Shown here: piece by piece, positions 46,695 to 56,581 of the stretch
How positions within the stretch are numbered: position 1 is the stretch's first letter
Layout of the letters: every line of letters starts with the position of its first letter
Assembly: GCA_019695575.1 (NCBI GenBank)
Contig: JADNSB010000041.1
Location: 62,001 to 126,000, forward strand
Direction: 5' to 3'
Origin: Angomonas ambiguus
Taxonomy: Eukaryota > Euglenozoa > Kinetoplastea > Trypanosomatida > Trypanosomatidae
Length of the DNA: 64,000 nucleotides
Made by a program: the position numbers and the translations under genes
The notes under the pieces: generated by a model
Told to the model about the DNA's origin: nothing
Databases searched by the model: none
The model's input: only the letters and a program-made list of their open reading frames with translations

Positions 46695-49655
46695 ATGACT
46701 GAATCAAAGGACGCGAAGAAAAGTATTCCTCCTGTTCTCAGTGAGTCAAAAATTGGCCAGTCGGGCCAGGGCGCGGAGGAGACCCCCTCCCACTCCGCGG
46801 TACTTTCCCCAGTTTCGAACTCCACGAATGTGTTAGCCAACGGGTGTGTACGGTGGTGTGTGAACATTGCTTTACAGTCCTTTACCGGGGAACCATGGGC
46901 CGTCGCACTACGTCCGATAGATGAATGTATAAACAGCTCTTTCGGAAATAGTGCTCCCCAATTAGGGGTGCAGACCACCACGACCACCACTCGCATTGCC
47001 GCGGATACGTTGAACTCGGGTGCTGGTGCTGCCTCTACGACAGAAGGGGAGTCTGGCACCGCTGGCGTATCGATCCGGTCTGGGTCGTCGAACAACGCTA
47101 TTTATGGGGGACGGTATGGGGGAGGTGGGACGACTGCCGCAATGCGTTGTGGTATTCTCCTTTCTCAAGTAGAGTACGAACCGGAAATGATTACACCTGT
47201 CCTAGAAGCCGGATTTTCCTACGACCCCCACCATGACGACCTACAAATGCTCCAGCAGTGCATTCAGGCGGTCAACGACCCCCCTGTCACCTATGGTCAT
47301 GATGAGCTACTGTACCGTTTCACCAATGTAGAATTCGAACCCGTGACGGCGTCCGATGACGGCCAGCTCCGGTACTGTGTTCGCACCCCGTTAGACGGCA
47401 TGTTGCACTCGACGCTAAACCCTGCCGTCTCCGCCGTCATTGACCACTGCGTCAACTCAATGGTGCTGATTTATGGTGCCACGCAGGAAATGAAGCAAAT
47501 GGGTCTTATAGGCACCCCAGAGGAGTGTGGACTGTTGCCCCATGCGATTGGACTAATGATGGACCGGTATTTGGAAAGAAAAGAATCCCAGAAGAATAGC
47601 AACAATGGCGATGAGGAGTCGGTGAGGGAGGCGGATCGTAGTACCTCTACGAGTCCTAGTAGCACGTTTGCCCTACCCGCGATTGGCAGTACCAACCACC
47701 GTTATGTACGGGCCGAGGCAACGTTTGTGGCCTTCGATTCCACCAGTATAGTCGATCTGATCGATTTGAACAATAAACACGTGGAAATGGTACTTCAGCT
47801 TGCCCCACCCCCTTCCCCTTCTGTACTAGAGGAAACGAACGAATCCAGAAATACCGCCACCACGGACTCTTTTATTTTGAACGCCCGAACCGTTCCCGCA
47901 GAGAACACAAACGACGGTCTTTCTGCCCTTGATGTGGGTCTAGAAAACCTTTCTCACGCCTTGGAGGATTCACTGTTGCAGTCCGAGTCGGGTTCATCCT
48001 TACTATTCTCCATCACCATGTACACGGATAACTGCAAGAGCGCCACTCTTCACATCCTTTGCTTGGCAGAGGACCCCGCGGCGCAAACGTGGCTCGCCTC
48101 TACCGTTCTTGCCCGCAGTCAAGCGATTCCACTAGGGGAGGAACAGACGTGGGCCTCTATCCAAAACACTCCGATGCCTCCGCCTTTGCACCACCACGCC
48201 GCCACCATGCTCGTTCCTGGGTTGTGCTTTGGTAATATGTTCGTCTCTATTCTTATCTGCGTGTACAACTCCATCACCGCCCTCGATCGTCTGAACCGCG
48301 ATCTCACCCTTGCCGTAACCGCCTACCGAATGCGCAGCATTCCCCGTGTGACCTCCGTCACGACCCGCCGCAGCTCCCGAAAGTTAATGAGTGGGTGGGA
48401 GGAACACTTCACCGATGACGGGCGACGGTATTTCGTGGACATGAATACTAAAACTACCACATGGGTGGACCCGCGTCTCTCGACCAAACAACCGTCCCCA
48501 AAGACGCACTCCCCCTCCAGTCACCGCCCGAGTCGAATCGGCCTTGGAGACGGGGACAAGGATTTTTTGGCTTCAAAGTTGCAGGACCAGGCTACTACTA
48601 CTACAACTACCTCAGCCCATGCCATTAAAAAGGACGACCCCCGCAACAACCGCAACTCCATTGGTATCGTCGTAGTAGACACACACTGCAATCCTCGTAT
48701 CGTTCTCCGTCCCGACAACTCTGACTTTGTAAGCCAGCTAAAGAAAGAAGAGGAACGACTTAAAGCGGAGAAGGCACGCATCAAGGCACGAAAAGAGGAG
48801 TTGTTGCAATCCGCGCAGGTCTCCCCGAAGGAAAAGGACAAACCCAGCGAGACAACAACCATTAAGGTCATTCCCCCACCCGTGACGAATACCGCGGCAC
48901 CCAGTGCACCAGGGGATCCCGAGGAGGAGGAGGGGGAGGAGGAAGGAGACGAGGATGACGACAGTGATGTCCCGTTCATCAGGAGCAATGCGTCGTCCGT
49001 CGACGATATAGACTTTGACGAGGGTGGTTCTGTGGAGCGTGACATCAACACCGCCAAATTTTACAACAACGCCCTCAACGAGCAAATTAGTGTTCCTCCA
49101 CCGGACCCAAAAGGTACGTCTGTAGTAGGGAATTGGGAGTCGGACGCCGCCGTCAGCGCCACCACACCCACCTCCACAGTGCCACCTGAGTTGCAGGATC
49201 TGGAGTCGCTAGTGGACGAGTTCACTGTCTTTTTCCGCGATGCCTGCAGCAAAAATGAACGTCTGAAAAAACTAGAAAAGGAAAGAAAACAATTGCGCCT
49301 TCTGCTGAGCAAGATGAAGGACGCCGTAAACAGTGCCCCTCTTCCACCCACCGTACGGGAAGGGTTACTGTCACAGATTGAAAAGGGTCAGAAAAAAGAA
49401 GGCGGTGGCGCCAACGTGTACTCGTCCATTATGGAACTCTGGCGTACCGCTCTAGCGGCGATTGTCAACCCCTCTAGTCTTCCAACCTCCGCGTCACCAA
49501 CCAAACCACCCAATAGTTTATCTGACGAGAAGAAGTACCTTACTGAAGCTATTCGTCAGTATGAGGAAGAGCTGAGCCGTCTTCGTGGCTCCCAGCCAAG
49601 GAGTACATCCCTTCCTTCTTTAGAGGAATTGCTTAGTAGAATTAATAATCTTTAA
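46695..49655 (+). CDS. WW-domain and coiled-coil protein of unknown function
   Basis: A 986-residue protein. A single WW domain sits at residues 567-593: GWEEHFTDDGRRYFVD followed by TTTWVDPR, with both Trp (568, 590), the Tyr-Phe pair and Pro593 present, so it should bind Pro-rich ligands. The N-terminal ~540 residues contain hydrophobic blocks (NGCVRWCVNIALQSFTGEPW; YEPEMITPVLEAGFSYDPHHDD) that look folded but match nothing I know. Charged coiled coils follow at about 679-705 (KKEEERLKAEKARIKARKEE), about 850-880 and near the C-terminus (residues about 950-965). An acidic low-complexity stretch lies at about 740-760. No membrane segment is seen. It is preceded by TA and AAT repeats in its leader region. 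Confidence 0.85.
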   Translation: MTESKDAKKSIPPVLSESKIGQSGQGAEETPSHSAVLSPVSNSTNVLANGCVRWCVNIALQSFTGEPWAVALRPIDECINSSFGNSAPQLGVQTTTTTTRIAADTLNSGAGAASTTEGESGTAGVSIRSGSSNNAIYGGRYGGGGTTAAMRCGILLSQVEYEPEMITPVLEAGFSYDPHHDDLQMLQQCIQAVNDPPVTYGHDELLYRFTNVEFEPVTASDDGQLRYCVRTPLDGMLHSTLNPAVSAVIDHCVNSMVLIYGATQEMKQMGLIGTPEECGLLPHAIGLMMDRYLERKESQKNSNNGDEESVREADRSTSTSPSSTFALPAIGSTNHRYVRAEATFVAFDSTSIVDLIDLNNKHVEMVLQLAPPPSPSVLEETNESRNTATTDSFILNARTVPAENTNDGLSALDVGLENLSHALEDSLLQSESGSSLLFSITMYTDNCKSATLHILCLAEDPAAQTWLASTVLARSQAIPLGEEQTWASIQNTPMPPPLHHHAATMLVPGLCFGNMFVSILICVYNSITALDRLNRDLTLAVTAYRMRSIPRVTSVTTRRSSRKLMSGWEEHFTDDGRRYFVDMNTKTTTWVDPRLSTKQPSPKTHSPSSHRPSRIGLGDGDKDFLASKLQDQATTTTTTSAHAIKKDDPRNNRNSIGIVVVDTHCNPRIVLRPDNSDFVSQLKKEEERLKAEKARIKARKEELLQSAQVSPKEKDKPSETTTIKVIPPPVTNTAAPSAPGDPEEEEGEEEGDEDDDSDVPFIRSNASSVDDIDFDEGGSVERDINTAKFYNNALNEQISVPPPDPKGTSVVGNWESDAAVSATTPTSTVPPELQDLESLVDEFTVFFRDACSKNERLKKLEKERKQLRLLLSKMKDAVNSAPLPPTVREGLLSQIEKGQKKEGGGANVYSSIMELWRTALAAIVNPSSLPTSASPTKPPNSLSDEKKYLTEAIRQYEEELSRLRGSQPRSTSLPSLEELLSRINNL

Positions 49656-50033
49656 ACTCACAAAGCGAACAAAACGTTTTTAACTCTAAGGCACCTTGTA
49701 ATGTCTTCAAGGATCCTTTTGTTTCTTTTCTTTCTGTTTCTTTGGGTTCCTCCTTTTAAGATCAACTTTAAAAACTAAGAAGTAAGCGTCGCAATTCTTT
49801 TTATTACATAAACACAGATATAAATGATCCAATTTTTCCCCATTGCATTACTCGACAGGACGAGTATCAATTTTTACTTTTTTTTTTTTTGCGCCATATT
49901 TCTTATTTATTTTTAATAATCCTTCTTTTCTCTTCTTTTATTTCGCTTATTTTTTTTTTTTGTTTCACTACAACTCATTTAGGATCACCACAACACAAGA
50001 CTAACCGTAATAATAGACTGTGGGTAACGGACA
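49656..50033. other. Intergenic spacer
   Basis: 378 nt with a T-run at about 49879-49890 and a pyrimidine-rich tract at about 49920-49965, the probable splice signal for importin alpha. No gene is seen. Confidence 0.55.
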
Positions 50034-51644
50034 ATGTTTTCCAATCAAGGCAAAAGTGAAAAACAGGTGGGGGCGAAAAACTCCATCAAGTCCGGTGCGG
50101 GAACGGAGCGCCGACAACGGCAGTTGCAAAAGATTCGCTCCGACGCTCACAAGGATGCGTTAAAACACTTTCGGTACACCGACGAGGACGCTGAGGGAGA
50201 AGCTGGGGAAGAGCTCAATCCTTCCGGTGAGGGCATTTGGGCCTATACGATTCACGTCACTTCTTCATCCCTCCCACTCACCATCCTCCCAGAGTGTTTA
50301 CGGGTCGTGGAGTCTCGGGAGTCCGTCGTTTCCACCCGTCACGCGCTTCTCCTGATTCGTAAACTCCTTTGCCTCAAAGAGGACACCCCAGCGGAGACCC
50401 TCATACAGAGCGGGGGGGTGCCTCTTCTCGTCAAGTGTCTCTACGAAGACGATGAGAAAATTCAATTTGAGGCGAGTTGGTGTCTTACCAATTTGACCGC
50501 CGGCACCGCGGCCCACAGTAGGGTGGTTATAGAGAGTCAGGCGATCCCTCCACTGGTTCAACTCCTAGGCTCCCCAAGCACCAAATGTAGTGATCAAGCG
50601 GCGTGGGCGCTAGGCAATATTGCGGGGGAGTCCGCCGAGTTCCGCGACGCCATTGTCCAACACGGTGGTCTGGAGGGACTCCTTGCCGTTACCCAGAACC
50701 CTAACGCGACGGCGGAGGTGGTGGCGAATGCGACGTGGGCCTTGTCTAATACTTACCGAACAAAGCCGCTTCTGCCTTTGAACTATGTGGCACCTGTGCT
50801 CCCCTCTCTTCTTCCTCTCCTCTATCATCAAGATGCCTCGGTGGTCACGGACTGTTGCTGGTTGGTGTCCTACCTCAGCAGCGGTGGGGAGGACTACATC
50901 GATGCCCTGTTCAGCACCGAAAACTGTGTTCCTCGGGTGATAGAGCTCCTGTCCTCTACGGTGGTGGAGTGGAAAGTTCCCGCCATTCGAATCATTGGAA
51001 ATTGTTCCGCCGGGAGTGAACTACATACCGAATCTTTATTAAAAATGGACATTCTAGTGCCCTTGTACGGCCTGCTGAAAGAGACAAAGCGGTCTATACG
51101 CAAGGACGCCTGTTGGACAATTTCCAACATAGTCCTAGGGTCTCCAGAGCAGGCGCGGTATGTGATGCAGTCTGGCGTGTATGAGCCGATCGTCCGCGAG
51201 TGCCTTCTAGCCCCTGAGCTGGATGTTCGAAAAGAGTCTTGCTACTGCATCGCCAATTTGTTGTGTTTTCAAGAGGCGGAGTTTTACGAATACTTGCTTC
51301 AGCTAAACGTACTAGAGCCACTCTGCGAGGCGTTACGGGTAGGGGATCCTAAAATCACAGTAGTAGCACTGGAGGCGCTCCTCTCCTTTTTAGAATACGG
51401 TGGAGCGCTACAAGAGGCCACCAACCAGCCTGTGAATCCAGTGGTCCAGGCCCTGGAGAACTGCAATGTACTGGACACGTTAGAAACTCTACAATTACAC
51501 AAGGACCGCGATATTTACGATCTAGCATGTACGATATTAGAGGACTATTTCGGGGCAGAGGCAGAGGAGCCCATGAAGAACACTGAAGCCGTCGACTTTA
51601 CCCAAGTGAACGCGGGTGGAAACGATACCTTTAACTTTCAGTAG
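50034..51644 (+). CDS. Importin subunit alpha
   Basis: The adaptor that binds classical nuclear localisation signals and links them to importin beta. The 536-residue product has a basic importin-beta-binding segment near residues 20-48 (ERRQRQLQKIRSDAHKDAL), then about ten armadillo repeats. The Trp-x3-Asn NLS-binding ladder is visible in SWCLTNLTAGT, AAWALGNIAGES, ATWALSNTYR and later CWTISNIVLGS; some repeats (CWLVSYLSSGG, IRIIGNCSAGS) lack one partner, as usual in the central repeats. The C-terminal tail is acidic (FGAEAEEPMKNTEAVDF), fitting the CAS-binding region. Length is typical. The IBB is less Arg-rich than in animal proteins. Confidence 0.95.
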   Translation: MFSNQGKSEKQVGAKNSIKSGAGTERRQRQLQKIRSDAHKDALKHFRYTDEDAEGEAGEELNPSGEGIWAYTIHVTSSSLPLTILPECLRVVESRESVVSTRHALLLIRKLLCLKEDTPAETLIQSGGVPLLVKCLYEDDEKIQFEASWCLTNLTAGTAAHSRVVIESQAIPPLVQLLGSPSTKCSDQAAWALGNIAGESAEFRDAIVQHGGLEGLLAVTQNPNATAEVVANATWALSNTYRTKPLLPLNYVAPVLPSLLPLLYHQDASVVTDCCWLVSYLSSGGEDYIDALFSTENCVPRVIELLSSTVVEWKVPAIRIIGNCSAGSELHTESLLKMDILVPLYGLLKETKRSIRKDACWTISNIVLGSPEQARYVMQSGVYEPIVRECLLAPELDVRKESCYCIANLLCFQEAEFYEYLLQLNVLEPLCEALRVGDPKITVVALEALLSFLEYGGALQEATNQPVNPVVQALENCNVLDTLETLQLHKDRDIYDLACTILEDYFGAEAEEPMKNTEAVDFTQVNAGGNDTFNFQ

Positions 51645-51774
51645 ACCAGATCACAGTGCTTTTAAAGAAGCGTTATCCGTATTGTGTGGAGCATTGCGTG
51701 TAGGGGTGACGCGCCTCTGCCATGTTTAGATCTTTGATTGCAATATAGATAGATTTTCCCAACACTATTGTTGT

Positions 51775-51802
51775 TTATTATTATTATTATTATTATTATT
51801 AT
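51775..51802. repeat. (TTA)n microsatellite
   Basis: About nine TTA units in the 300-nt spacer between importin alpha and the thioredoxin-E4 gene. Confidence 0.88.
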
Positions 51803-51944
51803 AACTATTATTTTTTTTGTTATTGGTTCGTTTTTGTTGTTGTTTATAAAGTTTTTTTTTTTTTTTCAGTTGGACATTTACACACCACTTTTTTTGTTTT
51901 GTTTTGCAAAGTTGAAATAAATCTAGTTTTCCTTGGTAGTAATC

Positions 51945-54900
51945 ATGATTGAAATCGAAGGGCTATCTCAGCTTTTAGCTCTAACCAACGCCACGGACCG
52001 AATTACCGTGATTGACTTTTACGCCGATTGGTGTGGCCCTTGTCAGGTGGTGAAACCGCACTACGAAAAAATGGCCATGTACTACGATGCATCGGAGGTA
52101 GTCTTTACCAAATGTAATGTGGACCGTCAGCGTGAGTGTGCGTCTCACTTTAACGTTTCTGCCATGCCTACTTTTATTATTTGCCGCGCAGGAGAAATCC
52201 TATATCAGGTGAAGGGGGGAGAAATCGGCTTGGTGCAACGCAACGTTGACCTCGCAGTGAACTATCTCAAAGCGACTCGCAGCAGTGTCGGAAATACGGC
52301 TCAATCCACTCCCGCCGCTGCTAAAGTGACTGGCAACAATGAACTAGCCGTCACCTTCCTCAAGATTGCTCTCGCTCACCAGCAAGAGGATATGATTGAA
52401 GAAAAAAAACTTTGCGACACCGCCTACCATCTGTTAAACCGCCCTTCGGAGTCCTACTCTGCTGGCGCCCTGTTGATCCCCTACTTGGCGTCCAATGCGT
52501 ACTCCCCCGTAGCCCTGGATGCCCTGCTCAAGAATATCGAGAACAGAGAGAACACGAAACGTTACGACGGGGAAACCATCATCAATCAGTGTCTTCGTTA
52601 TATGGTGGAAATTCTGTCCAACATGACGTGGAAGGAGCTCGACATGTTACAAGTGGTTGCGAGGGCGCTCACTGCTCTCGCCAAGAGCACCATAGCGGAA
52701 AAGGCCTTGGTGGAAAGTCCATTCTTTTATCACCCTTGTATCCTCGACGGGGAGAATCTTGAGCGACGCACAATACTGGGTGCTCTACTGGGCGTCGGCC
52801 CCGTACCGAAGCCTTCTATTGTATTCCCGAACCAACGCGCCGTTACAGAGTGGAATACGGTTATGAGTCTCTTTCCCGCCACCGAGACCGATCACTCTTT
52901 AAAGGTGCAAGAACTAAAGGACACGATGGAAACGATTGGTGATATTGTGATTAAACCAATCCAACAGTTACTTAAAGGGAAAGGAACTCGACTCCCGACG
53001 TTACGATGGCTGGGAAAGGCGCTGGACCTGAATGACGGATACTTTAAAACCATGCACCACAACGACCCACTCTCGTCTCGTTACTTTATGGGGCAACTCA
53101 TGTTTGTACTGGTGGACGCCGCACTTCCCATTTTCAAAGGCAAGTTTGACTACTCCAAGTTGCCGGCCTATTACTGCTTGGGAGGGTCAGAGAACCCTAC
53201 CGTACTCCAATTCGATGAGTCCATTGAACGTATTGTGCACTATGACGAGGAGAATCCTTTGCCAAAGTACCCCACCGACGCCGAACCCTACAAACCCATT
53301 GTTCATTTATTTTTTCTCGCCACACGAGCCATCATGTTTGCGGCAAGTTTTATTGACCAATACCAAAACGACCGCCAACAGTCGTCTCACCCTAGAGCTG
53401 ACGCTCGTCAGCGCGCCGCGTTTACCGGGGAGGCAAACTTGTACAAGGTGATTATGACGCCTAAAAAGTGGGCCCAAAACCGATTTCAGTTTGTCAACTA
53501 CGCCGCCCAATGGTTGCTCAACGTGATGCAGGTGTCGAGGGATGGGACTCTACCGAGTAAGGTGCCGGAGGCGTGGAACACTCTACCTCAGAAAATGGTG
53601 GACTCCATCGTAAGAGCCACCCAAATGGCCGAGATTGACTCTTTGTTCATCGACGGCTTAATCTCTCTGATGCTAAAGCTGATGGGTAACACACAGTACT
53701 TCCCCAAACCCCACACCCACGCCCTTTTCCCTTCCTTCCTCATCAATCTGCTGCAGAATTTTGAGGCCAAACGGGTCTTGGAGGGCCACCCATGGTTCCG
53801 CGAGAATATTGTGCGAAGTTGCATTCATTGCTACATTGCAGTGGAAAAGTCCACTTATGAGCGGGTTCAAGTACGGTATGAGCTGTCTCACTGTATCAAA
53901 AACTTTCTCACCGTCAGCTCCCTCTGTGACCCGGTACGGGAGGAATTCGGTGCCGAGGGAACCGTCTTGGAGAAGTTTTCTCATATGGCGGTCGCGGAGG
54001 TGAATGAATCGGTCGATCAACTCATTGAGATCCTAGTAAAGATGAATGAAAAAATGAAAGCGGGTGCGGACTTGTCCGAAAATGCGGTCGCCACCCCGGC
54101 GAACGGACAGCAGACCCAAGGTCCGCCCCAGCCACGTCGACAGCGGGAGGGTCAAGGGAGTGTAGAGGGGCAAGAAAGTGACGAGGAGGAGGCGGAGGAA
54201 ACCGAGGGAAACGAAACCTACCACCAGCTGGGTCTCTCCCTCCGAAACTACATCCAACTCTTTAACACCTCTATGGATATGTTTATTGAGCTGGCCCAGC
54301 AGTTTCAGAAGGGGGTGTCCCAAAATATGGTGGCACTGCAGTTTAGTCAGATGCTCTGTCGGAGTTTAGTGTGCTTTGCTGGACCAAAGAGCAAGACCCT
54401 GAAAATCGAGTACCCCGAGCGATACATGTATCAACCGAAAGAGATTCTCCGCCGACTGGTTGACTGTCTCACCCGTTTCCGACGAAGCAAGTCCTTTTTG
54501 AGTTGCGTGTGCCAGTGCGGGGTACCCCTCCCCGATATCCAGACCTCCATCAAAACCGTGGTCGACCGCCACCTAGTGACCGAGGACCTTTCGTGGCGAC
54601 TGTCGGAAATGTCGTCGGCACTGGAAACGATTTCAAAGCAAGTGGACAGTGAGGAGGCGGTGTGGAACGATGCCCCGGACTTTGCCTTGGACGCTCTGCT
54701 CTCTACCCCACTCCTCCACCCCGTCGCCTTGCCCAGTGAGGTAAAGGACCTGGACGATCTGGTGTGGGTAAACAAGGACACCCTTCATCACTTACTTCTC
54801 ACGGAACCGAAACACCCTTTTACGAAGGATTACCTGGATGAAAAGATGGTGGAGGAGTTTAATAGTAAACCCGCAGTGATGGAGGCGAAACAGAAATTAG

Positions 54901-54950
54901 AGACGGCGATCAAGAATTGGCTCGAAGAGGCGAAGAAATCTCAAAGCTAG
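51945..54950 (+). CDS. Thioredoxin domain fused to Ufd2/UBE4-type E4 ubiquitin ligase
   Basis: A 1001-residue fusion. Residues about 1-105 form a complete thioredoxin fold with the redox motif WCGPC (in FYADWCGPCQVVKP) and the cis-Pro loop SAMPTFIICRAG. Residues about 270-890 follow the Ufd2 elongation-factor core: GENLERRTILGALLGVGP, LRWLGKALDLNDGYFK, SSRYFMGQLMFVLVDAALP, and later LVCFAGPKSKTLKIEYPERY followed by QPKEILRRLVDCL. The C-terminal ~75 residues (from about 910) are a divergent U-box: DALLSTPLLHPVALPSE, then PKHPFTKDYLDE. Ufd2/UBE4 proteins extend short ubiquitin chains on proteasome substrates; a thioredoxin domain is not part of the yeast or human proteins. A frame opening at 51933 begins with TTG; the first ATG is 51945, after T-runs with AG at 51868-51869 and 51909-51910. 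Confidence 0.85.
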   Translation: MIEIEGLSQLLALTNATDRITVIDFYADWCGPCQVVKPHYEKMAMYYDASEVVFTKCNVDRQRECASHFNVSAMPTFIICRAGEILYQVKGGEIGLVQRNVDLAVNYLKATRSSVGNTAQSTPAAAKVTGNNELAVTFLKIALAHQQEDMIEEKKLCDTAYHLLNRPSESYSAGALLIPYLASNAYSPVALDALLKNIENRENTKRYDGETIINQCLRYMVEILSNMTWKELDMLQVVARALTALAKSTIAEKALVESPFFYHPCILDGENLERRTILGALLGVGPVPKPSIVFPNQRAVTEWNTVMSLFPATETDHSLKVQELKDTMETIGDIVIKPIQQLLKGKGTRLPTLRWLGKALDLNDGYFKTMHHNDPLSSRYFMGQLMFVLVDAALPIFKGKFDYSKLPAYYCLGGSENPTVLQFDESIERIVHYDEENPLPKYPTDAEPYKPIVHLFFLATRAIMFAASFIDQYQNDRQQSSHPRADARQRAAFTGEANLYKVIMTPKKWAQNRFQFVNYAAQWLLNVMQVSRDGTLPSKVPEAWNTLPQKMVDSIVRATQMAEIDSLFIDGLISLMLKLMGNTQYFPKPHTHALFPSFLINLLQNFEAKRVLEGHPWFRENIVRSCIHCYIAVEKSTYERVQVRYELSHCIKNFLTVSSLCDPVREEFGAEGTVLEKFSHMAVAEVNESVDQLIEILVKMNEKMKAGADLSENAVATPANGQQTQGPPQPRRQREGQGSVEGQESDEEEAEETEGNETYHQLGLSLRNYIQLFNTSMDMFIELAQQFQKGVSQNMVALQFSQMLCRSLVCFAGPKSKTLKIEYPERYMYQPKEILRRLVDCLTRFRRSKSFLSCVCQCGVPLPDIQTSIKTVVDRHLVTEDLSWRLSEMSSALETISKQVDSEEAVWNDAPDFALDALLSTPLLHPVALPSEVKDLDDLVWVNKDTLHHLLLTEPKHPFTKDYLDEKMVEEFNSKPAVMEAKQKLETAIKNWLEEAKKSQS

Positions 54951-55237
54951 TAATGGGCTGTTTTCTTTTATTCTTATTGACATACGGTGACTTCGAAAAA
55001 AGAAACAAAACAAAGAAGTAACGGAACTTTTCCCCCCCCCCTTGTTTGTTTGTTTCTTTATCGAATTAATCGTTTGGACGCTTTTTGATATCTTTACTCT
55101 GATTCACCCTTGTGGTTCTTTTACTGTCACTTTTGTTTTTGTTTTTCTACTCACGCTATCCTTAGTTTAATAATGGATACCTTCTCCTTCTCTTCTCCAC
55201 TCTTTTTTTCTTTTCCGATTGAAAAAAGTCCTAGCAT

Positions 55238-56581
55238 ATGTTTAGAATCTCCACTAGCTCTCTAGGTCGGTGGAGTCCGCGGGACTTTATGAGGGGACGA
55301 TCCAAGAAGGGAGGGGCGATTCACATTCGTCACACACACGGCTCTAAAGGCCGCTTCGACCGTTTGTCGTCGAAGTATGGCATTCGGGACGGTCGTCGCC
55401 ATGCTGGAAACCACATGCAGGGAGGACTAGGTATTAAATTAGGGGGCGGTCTATTTGGTCTGCGCATCCCGCGACAGCACATGCTCTCCACCATGACGAA
55501 GGAGGAGTTGGACTTGGAAATGCATGGACACCCCAACATTACGAATCCTTACCGGGAGCGTATAGAGATGCATCCCGACTTAAAGGCGGTTATGGACAAC
55601 GCTAACACCCAAGTGAATTTGATTGTGGTGTTGCCAAGGGTGCGACGAGGGAAGGAGAACGCCTTGCCGTCTGCGTGGCGGCGTGTGCTCACCGAGGTGG
55701 ACCAGTCCCTTCAACGCAACATCGCCTCCCTTGGGAAAGCCACCGTATGTTTCTCCACCCTTCAATCCCAGGCGATCTGTGTGGTGGGGGAAAATTGGGT
55801 CAAGGACGCCACCGTGACTCTGACGGAGCTGTACCGGGACCACAGTGTGAAAGGACACGTGCTGTCCAACCCTGGTAAAAAGAAAATTCGTTTATTTGGC
55901 CACTTAATGAAGGCGAATACCGTTTCTGCTTCAGAGCATTACGTTTCCAGTGCCCTACAGGGTCTCTCGAGTCCGAAAAAGAAGGACCCTACTACCCCTA
56001 TCCGTGGAGAAACAATGTCTTCTAACATTCAACGAGCGACGTTAGAGGACTATATCCTCCAGCTACGCACCACGTACCCCAACGCGCTCTGTTTGTGCTC
56101 CCGTCCTTCCTCTATTGTACGACCTGTGGACGGTGCTGCGGACGGCGGCGAAAGGCTCCCTAGAAGGGGCCCCACCGTCTCCTCCGCCCCTTCAAAGGCT
56201 CGACGTATCCTAAAGTCGGATATCCCTCTTGATGAGACAGGGGTGTGGAAGCTGAAGAAGAGTGCCGCGTCTAAACTGCTACGGTGGCACTACGCCAGTA
56301 ACGACCCACGGGCCCACAACAGCGATGCCATCCCGCACGCTCAGCGAAACTTTACCATTCTCTTCCTCGCCGATCTCTCGACCGCACCTCAGGAGAAACA
56401 GGTCTCACTTCTTTCCCATCAGCAGAATGATTTACTAAGAGAGTTAAGCTTCCTGCCTGTGGCGTCGGATTGTGTCGAGGAGGTGTTGGAAACGTGCGGC
56501 TTGTGGACGGTGGAGCGCTCCTGGGGAACGATGTTGGAGCAGAAGAGACTACGAAGTAGGTCGAATCAAGTCCACGCATAA
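55238..56581 (+). CDS. Basic protein of unknown function, probably mitochondrial
   Basis: A 447-residue, strongly basic protein. The N-terminus (MFRISTSSLGRWSPRDFMRG) has the Arg/Ser composition of a mitochondrial presequence. It is followed by a His/Gly/Arg-rich block (GGAIHIRHTHGSKGRFDRL; GRRHAGNHMQGGLGIKLGGG) that resembles the extended rRNA-contacting tails of ribosomal proteins. The middle (about residues 120-215) looks folded alpha/beta (VNLIVVLPRVRR; ATVCFSTLQSQAICVVGENW). A C-terminal helical region ends KRLRSRSNQ. A mitoribosomal protein or assembly factor is a fair guess, but no family is recognised. Confidence 0.8.
   Translation: MFRISTSSLGRWSPRDFMRGRSKKGGAIHIRHTHGSKGRFDRLSSKYGIRDGRRHAGNHMQGGLGIKLGGGLFGLRIPRQHMLSTMTKEELDLEMHGHPNITNPYRERIEMHPDLKAVMDNANTQVNLIVVLPRVRRGKENALPSAWRRVLTEVDQSLQRNIASLGKATVCFSTLQSQAICVVGENWVKDATVTLTELYRDHSVKGHVLSNPGKKKIRLFGHLMKANTVSASEHYVSSALQGLSSPKKKDPTTPIRGETMSSNIQRATLEDYILQLRTTYPNALCLCSRPSSIVRPVDGAADGGERLPRRGPTVSSAPSKARRILKSDIPLDETGVWKLKKSAASKLLRWHYASNDPRAHNSDAIPHAQRNFTILFLADLSTAPQEKQVSLLSHQQNDLLRELSFLPVASDCVEEVLETCGLWTVERSWGTMLEQKRLRSRSNQVHA

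Noticed and set aside
51933-51944. Four extra N-terminal codons on the thioredoxin-E4 gene
   Set aside because: That start is TTG; the first ATG is at 51945 and begins a normal thioredoxin fold.
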